A stretch of 9,443 bases of DNA, from contig JAISAX010000413.1 in assembly GCA_031266495.1 (NCBI GenBank), positions 1 to 9,443 of the forward strand, written 5' to 3'. The position numbers and the translations under genes are program-made. Positions 6,152 through 9,443 of the stretch are shown here, piece by piece. The stretch comes from Opitutaceae bacterium (GTDB lineage: Bacteria > Verrucomicrobiota > Verrucomicrobiae > Opitutales > Opitutaceae). Numbering within the stretch: the first letter of the stretch is position 1; each line of letters begins with the position of its first letter. The notes beneath the pieces were generated by a model. It worked only from the letters and a program-made list of their open reading frames with translations. It had not been told where the DNA came from and made no database searches.

Positions 6152-8005
6152 TTATCGGGTGAGCGTGGTGGTCGGAAGCGGTGTTGCGGGACGGGGGAGG
6201 ATGGGCATGGGTTCGCCGTGCTGGAGGGCCCCGATGTCGGGGCGCGCGCCGCGGAAATATCCGGGGAGGCAGCCGGGAAGTTTGCCTTCCGCCAGCGCGG
6301 AGAGATCGAGGCCGGCGGCGCGGGCGGGGCTGTTGCCGGTAAGGGAGAGGTCGCCGGTGGAGGCGTTGGTCAGGCCGGGGGCGCGGTCGGCGAGCCATAG
6401 GGCGTGGGTGTCGCGTCCGGCTGCGCGAGCCATGGCAAGGGCGTCGGCCCATTGTTGGTCGAGTTCGGCAAGGGTGGTTTTTGTCGGGAAGGGGGTTTCG
6501 AGTGGGCGTGGGTGAGCGGGGGTGGAGCGGGCGTAGAGATTGTAGTCGCCCTGCCAGTCGGGGGCGGGATAGGTGACGTTTCTGGTATTGTTCCTGGTGA
6601 GCCATACGCGGGTCCAGAAGAGGTTGTTGAGGAAGTGATATCCGGAGGTAGTGATCCTGGTGCCGGGTGCGTAGTTCATGTTGTAGGCGCCGGAGGAGGT
6701 GACGGTGTTGTGGTAAACCCAGACTTCGACGCCGGGCACCGGGCCGTCAGTGCCGGCCCAGTTGCGAAAGTCCTGGATGTTGCGGAGAAAGAGGTTTCGG
6801 TAGATATAGAGGGGGCCGGCGGCGGGGTCTTTGATGCGGATGGCAACGCGGGTGTTTTCGATAAGGTTATCGTGCCAGCGGTTGCCGGTCTGCCCTCCGG
6901 AGGTTTCGATGCCGTCGTCGAAGATGTTGACGAGGCGGTTGTGATGCACATGGACACCGGTGTTTTGTTCAGGGGTACCGGGGTAGCCGGATTCGATGCC
7001 GTCCCAATGGTCGTGAACGAGATTGTCGTGGATTTCGTGGTGGCCGCGACTGCGGGCAATGCGAACGGCGTACCGGTCGTAGTAACCGCCGGTTTTGCAG
7101 GCGATCCAGGCGTCCCATTCGCCGGGTTGGCGCGGGTCGGCACCGGCGTAGGGAGCCATCCAGATTTCGTTGTGGCGGAGGGTGACGTGTTCGCTGTCTT
7201 CGTCCATGTGGACACCGTAGTCGATGGGGCCGATGGCACAGTGTTCGACGATCACATCGGCGGCGCGGGTAACAAAAACACCAAAGGCGGCATTGCGGAG
7301 GGCGAGCCCGCGAATGACGATGTGACTGGCGCCATCAATGGTAATGAGGGGGGTGCGGGGCGCGACGGCGAGATCGAGGGTGCGCGGATCAAGGTCGCCC
7401 TGGAATCGGAGAAGAAGTTCGCGGGCTTTGTGGCGGTAGAGGGCGAGGGCTTTGACGCCGTCCCAGCCGGAGGGGCCGATGCCGTCGCGAAAGGCGTCGG
7501 GCCAGCGGATGTTGTCGCCGGCGCGGGGCTCCTGGTCAGGATCGGTACGGCTTTCGTTGAGCGTGGTGACGAGTTTGCCGTTGGCAGCGATGGTATAGGC
7601 ATGAAAATCGAGCGGAGCGCGGTAAACGCCGGGCGTAATGTCGGGAGCGGGTTGCCAGTCGATTTTTTGCGTGGTGCCGCCATCAATGATCGCGCCGGGG
7701 CGGGCGGCGAGGGTCAGGGGGGCGCCGGGGCGTCCGCCGTGCGTGATGCGGAGGTATTCGTGATAAATGCCAGGATGGATGTCGAGGGTGTCGCCAGGCG
7801 TAGCGTGGTCGAGGGCAGCCTGAAGTGTGTGAAAGGTGCCGGCGCTCCTGACGCTGGCGGCGGCGTCAACGACAAGCGTGGCCGCTTGCACGCGGACGGG
7901 CGCGGCGATGGCAACGACAAGCGCGAGAAAAAATGACAACGAGAGGCGGCGCCGGGATGTGGGGATATGGTTTGCGGGGAAGGGCATCGGGGGGGGGGGG
8001 GGCAT
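6152..8005 (-). CDS. Secreted right-handed parallel beta-helix protein
   Basis: The product is a 617-residue exported protein of the pectate-lyase-like beta-helix type. It probably binds or cleaves an extracellular polysaccharide, but no lyase or hydrolase family can be named. After a signal peptide (SRRR at 17-20, hydrophobic core 21-37, likely cut after VQA at 41) comes the usual N-terminal cap, with TLQAALDHATPGDTLDIHPG and GIYHEYL. Repeated coils with Asn/His/Asp turns follow, for example HMDEDSEHVTLRHNEIW, GVHVHHNRLVNIFDDGIE and NRWHDNLIENTRVAIRI. The C-terminus has the common DIGALQ motif (590-595). Two ATG codons are in frame: 8005, and 7987 after a run of 14 C (coding strand). The second gives a more normal signal peptide (MPFPANHIPTSRRRLSL); the first adds MPPPPP. 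Neither has a good ribosome binding site. It is the first gene of a likely two-gene operon, divergent from the LacI-type regulator. Confidence 0.88.
   Translation of the reverse strand: MPPPPPMPFPANHIPTSRRRLSLSFFLALVVAIAAPVRVQAATLVVDAAASVRSAGTFHTLQAALDHATPGDTLDIHPGIYHEYLRITHGGRPGAPLTLAARPGAIIDGGTTQKIDWQPAPDITPGVYRAPLDFHAYTIAANGKLVTTLNESRTDPDQEPRAGDNIRWPDAFRDGIGPSGWDGVKALALYRHKARELLLRFQGDLDPRTLDLAVAPRTPLITIDGASHIVIRGLALRNAAFGVFVTRAADVIVEHCAIGPIDYGVHMDEDSEHVTLRHNEIWMAPYAGADPRQPGEWDAWIACKTGGYYDRYAVRIARSRGHHEIHDNLVHDHWDGIESGYPGTPEQNTGVHVHHNRLVNIFDDGIETSGGQTGNRWHDNLIENTRVAIRIKDPAAGPLYIYRNLFLRNIQDFRNWAGTDGPVPGVEVWVYHNTVTSSGAYNMNYAPGTRITTSGYHFLNNLFWTRVWLTRNNTRNVTYPAPDWQGDYNLYARSTPAHPRPLETPFPTKTTLAELDQQWADALAMARAAGRDTHALWLADRAPGLTNASTGDLSLTGNSPARAAGLDLSALAEGKLPGCLPGYFRGARPDIGALQHGEPMPILPRPATPLPTTTLTR
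7989..8002. repeat. G14 homopolymer between two start codons of the beta-helix gene
   Basis: There are fourteen consecutive G on the forward strand, which is C14 in the reverse-strand mRNA. The tract sits exactly between the ATG at 8005-8003 and the in-frame ATG at 7987-7985. With 14 C the two starts share a frame; a change by one or two would take the first start out of frame. Runs of this length are typical of slippage-prone contingency tracts, and are also difficult to sequence accurately. Confidence 0.85.
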
Positions 8006-8112
8006 GAAGTTGACCGAGTGATGACAGGAGGAGGTTATCCGGAGTTTTCAGGAAGGATTTTCAGGTGTTGTGGATTTGCTGACGGTTTTTTCGGATCTAA
8101 CGCGGTCAACCC

Positions 8113-8122
8113 TGCCCGGGCA
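8113..8122. promoter_or_regulatory. Candidate operator: palindrome TGCCCGGGCA
   Basis: This is a perfect 10-bp palindrome with a central CG, the general form of LacI/GalR-family operators. It lies 108 bp upstream of the beta-helix start, in the control region shared with the regulator. It is GC-rich and short, so chance occurrence in this genome is quite possible. The left half, CCTGCCCG, recurs at 8137-8144. Confidence 0.25.
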
Positions 8123-8182
8123 TGGAGGCGGAGCAACCTGCCCGTTGGTGAACTTATAAAGCAAACCATGGCGGACGGCCTT

Positions 8183-8248
8183 CCCCTGCTTGTCAGATTC
8201 ACGACGTCCGGGATTTGCCGCTGCGCGGACGGCGGGGCGAAGCAGGGG
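8183..8248. repeat. Nested inverted repeat upstream of the regulator
   Basis: The outer arms CCCCTGCTT (8183-8191) and AAGCAGGGG (8240-8248) are perfect complements. Inside them, CGTCCG (8205-8210) and CGGACG (8226-8231) form a second stem. The whole could fold as a stem within a stem in the regulator's leader RNA, or be a binding site in DNA. No known RNA family was recognised. Confidence 0.4.
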
Positions 8249-8355
8249 GGGCGGTACCCATGTCGCCATTACACGTGCTCCAGACGGCGGCGCCACGCCA
8301 TCATGCTTGCACTCTCCGCCGGGAACGCCGACTTTTTGCCCCACCCGTTTTCCCC

Positions 8356-9372
8356 GTGGGACGCAGAATCACACTCAAGGACATCGCCGCGCAGTGCGGC
8401 GTCAGCGTGGCCGCCGTATCGTATGCGATGCGCGACAACCCCCGCATCCCTGCAAAAACCCGCGACGCCATCCGCCACGCCGCCAAGGAACTCGGCTACC
8501 GGCCCGATCCGTTCCTCTCCGCGCTCGTTTCCTACCGGCCCGATGTCACGACGCAGAAGCTCCTGGGTGAAGTCGCGGTTCTCCATCCGTGCGAGAAAAA
8601 TTCTTCCCATACCCGGCTCTTCCGTTTTCACCGCGAAAGTTTTGGTCACAGCATGGTGACGCATGGCTATTCCGTGTCGGATTTTTACCTCGATACCCTC
8701 GATTACTCCGCCCGCCGCCTTCACCAGGTTTTGCTTGCGCGCAACATCCGCGGTCTCGTCCTCGGCTGGGGGTTTCAGGCCGACACCCTCACCGGGTTTC
8801 CCTGGCAGGAGTTTGTCGTTGTCTCGACGGAGCGGGTCATCGTCCATCCGTCGCTCGACCGGATCAGCATGAACCACTTCCGGTCGGTCCACGTGGTGAT
8901 GGACCGGATACGCTCCAGGGGTCACCGCCGCATCGGTCTCGTTTACCATGACGACGCTCCCCTCGTAGTGAAAAAAAAACTTCTCGGCAGCTACCTTGCC
9001 GAGATGGAAATGGCGGGGCGGCTCGATACCCGTCTCCATGCTTTCGAATACACACGCGACGAATCGCCGGAGCGTTTTCTGAAGTGGTTCCGGACCGGAC
9101 GGCCCGACGCCCTTCTCAGTCACCGCCGCATCGATCCGGCTTTTTTCACGGCGTCGGGCGTGAAGTTTCCGGAAGATTGCGGCTACGCCGTGGCCGAGAT
9201 CGATGACGCCAAACCCGGCCACGATGCCGGCGTTTACGTCGTCGAAGCCATGGGTCAGACCCTTGCCGCCATGCTTGTCCGCAAGATGGTGACCTACGAC
9301 AATGTCAACATGGCCAACGAAGGCCAGATCGTGCTCGTCAACGGTGTGTGGTATGACGGCGTCACGCTCTGA
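8356..9372 (+). CDS. LacI/GalR-family transcriptional regulator
   Basis: The product is a 338-residue DNA-binding regulator. Residues 5-50 are the LacI-type helix-turn-helix (ITLKDIAAQCGVSVAAVSYA, then the recognition region up to ELGYRPDP). A linker (FLSALVSYR) follows, then a periplasmic-binding-protein-like effector domain, with IRGLVLGW, the RGHRRIGLVYHDD strand-helix and a C-terminal end NGVWYDGVTL that matches the family's usual close. Members normally bind operators as dimers and respond to a sugar. Here the likely target is the divergent beta-helix operon. The start is uncertain. The GTG at 8356 puts the HTH at the N-terminus as is normal, giving VGRRITLKDI. In-frame upstream options are the ATG at 8260, with a G-rich stretch before it, and a TTG at 8215, which would add 32 and 47 residues of Arg/Pro/His-rich sequence. 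None has a clear Shine-Dalgarno. Confidence 0.9.
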   Translation: MGRRITLKDIAAQCGVSVAAVSYAMRDNPRIPAKTRDAIRHAAKELGYRPDPFLSALVSYRPDVTTQKLLGEVAVLHPCEKNSSHTRLFRFHRESFGHSMVTHGYSVSDFYLDTLDYSARRLHQVLLARNIRGLVLGWGFQADTLTGFPWQEFVVVSTERVIVHPSLDRISMNHFRSVHVVMDRIRSRGHRRIGLVYHDDAPLVVKKKLLGSYLAEMEMAGRLDTRLHAFEYTRDESPERFLKWFRTGRPDALLSHRRIDPAFFTASGVKFPEDCGYAVAEIDDAKPGHDAGVYVVEAMGQTLAAMLVRKMVTYDNVNMANEGQIVLVNGVWYDGVTL

Positions 9373-9406
9373 CACCCGCCCCGGTGAAGAACGTCGGTCA
9401 ATGACT

Positions 9407-9443
9407 GATGTTACGCGAAAGACAACGCAGGGGCGCACTTCAC
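9407..9443. repeat. Partial copy of the palindromic repeat, cut by the window edge
   Basis: GATGTTACGCG (9407-9417), an 8-base spacer and CGCAGGGGC (9426-9434) match the left arm of the 1502-1640 element, which has GACGTTACGCG, the same 8-base spacing and CGTAGGGGC. It begins 34 bases after the stop codon of the LacI-type gene. Only the outer part of one arm is visible. Confidence 0.6.

Larger units (their letters stand above)
8006..8355. promoter_or_regulatory. Shared intergenic control region of the beta-helix operon and the LacI-type regulator
   Basis: This 350-bp gap separates two divergently transcribed genes and must hold both promoters. It contains a 10-bp palindrome (8113-8122), a nested inverted repeat (8183-8248), an exact repeat GCGGACGGC at 8171-8179 and 8225-8233, TTTTCAGG twice (8045-8052, 8059-8066), CCTGCCCG twice (8111-8118, 8137-8144), a G7 run (8245-8251) and an AT-rich spot, ACTTATAAAG, near 8152-8161. 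No convincing -35/-10 pair was found on either strand. The right part (8215-8355) is open in the regulator's frame but does not look like protein of that family. Confidence 0.55.

Noticed and set aside
6138..6605. Extension of the beta-strand-repeat frame upstream to an ATG at 6605
   Set aside because: It overlaps the 3' end of the beta-helix gene in another frame and reads as Arg/Pro/His-rich nonsense, while a proper signal peptide begins at 6137.
6404..7936. 510-codon forward open frame opposite the beta-helix gene
   Set aside because: It has the same low-complexity Gly/Val/Ala composition; the reverse-strand frame has a signal peptide and family motifs.
8026..8034. AGGAGGAGG, a strong Shine-Dalgarno-like sequence on the forward strand
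   Set aside because: No start codon follows at a suitable distance, and the surrounding forward frame does not look like protein.
8071..8110. Possible promoter boxes (TTGCTG forward; TTGACC reverse)
   Set aside because: Neither has a matching -10 box at 16-18 bases, so no promoter is called.
8269..9438. 389-codon reverse open frame opposite the LacI-type gene
   Set aside because: It is a shadow of a well-supported regulator; no recognisable domain in the translation.

Overview
This GC-rich window most likely comes from a member of the Verrucomicrobiota, probably the Opitutaceae. That is an inference from the combination of gene types, with no database search: a secreted protein with autotransporter-type beta-strand repeats and a PEP-CTERM-like tail, a prepilin-like protein with the H-x9-DG signature, a secreted parallel beta-helix protein, and a LacI-family regulator whose DNA-binding domain ends in a YRPDP-type linker. 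Lentisphaerota or Planctomycetota are less likely alternatives.

Layout. Bases 1-230 hold no gene, but contain a pyrimidine tract with ten consecutive C and a small GC hairpin. A forward gene (231-1466) encodes an AAA ATPase of the DUF4143 type. It is followed by a 139-bp inverted-repeat element (1502-1640) that fills most of the gap to a convergent reverse-strand gene (1647-3266). That gene encodes a second AAA ATPase, joined to a PD-(D/E)xK nuclease-like domain that carries a proline-rich insert encoded by a purine tract. A 228-bp spacer with one hairpin follows.

The rest is a carbohydrate-type locus. Two reverse-strand genes, 14 bp apart, look like one operon. First is a secreted beta-helix protein (6152-8005). 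Second is one continuous frame (3495-6137) that joins a repeat/PEP-CTERM-like surface protein to a complete prepilin-like protein. A LacI-family regulator (8356-9372) is transcribed divergently from a 350-bp shared control region. A plausible model is that the regulator responds to a sugar and controls the secreted proteins, which act on or bind polysaccharide outside the cell. No substrate can be named from the sequence.

The most notable features are: (i) the stop-less junction between the PEP-CTERM-like tail and the prepilin; (ii) a run of 14 G/C lying between two in-frame start codons of the beta-helix gene; (iii) other long G/C tracts, one of them inside a coding domain; and (iv) a small palindromic repeat family whose ends recur at the right edge of the window. 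No tRNA, rRNA, CRISPR array, transposase or phage gene was seen.
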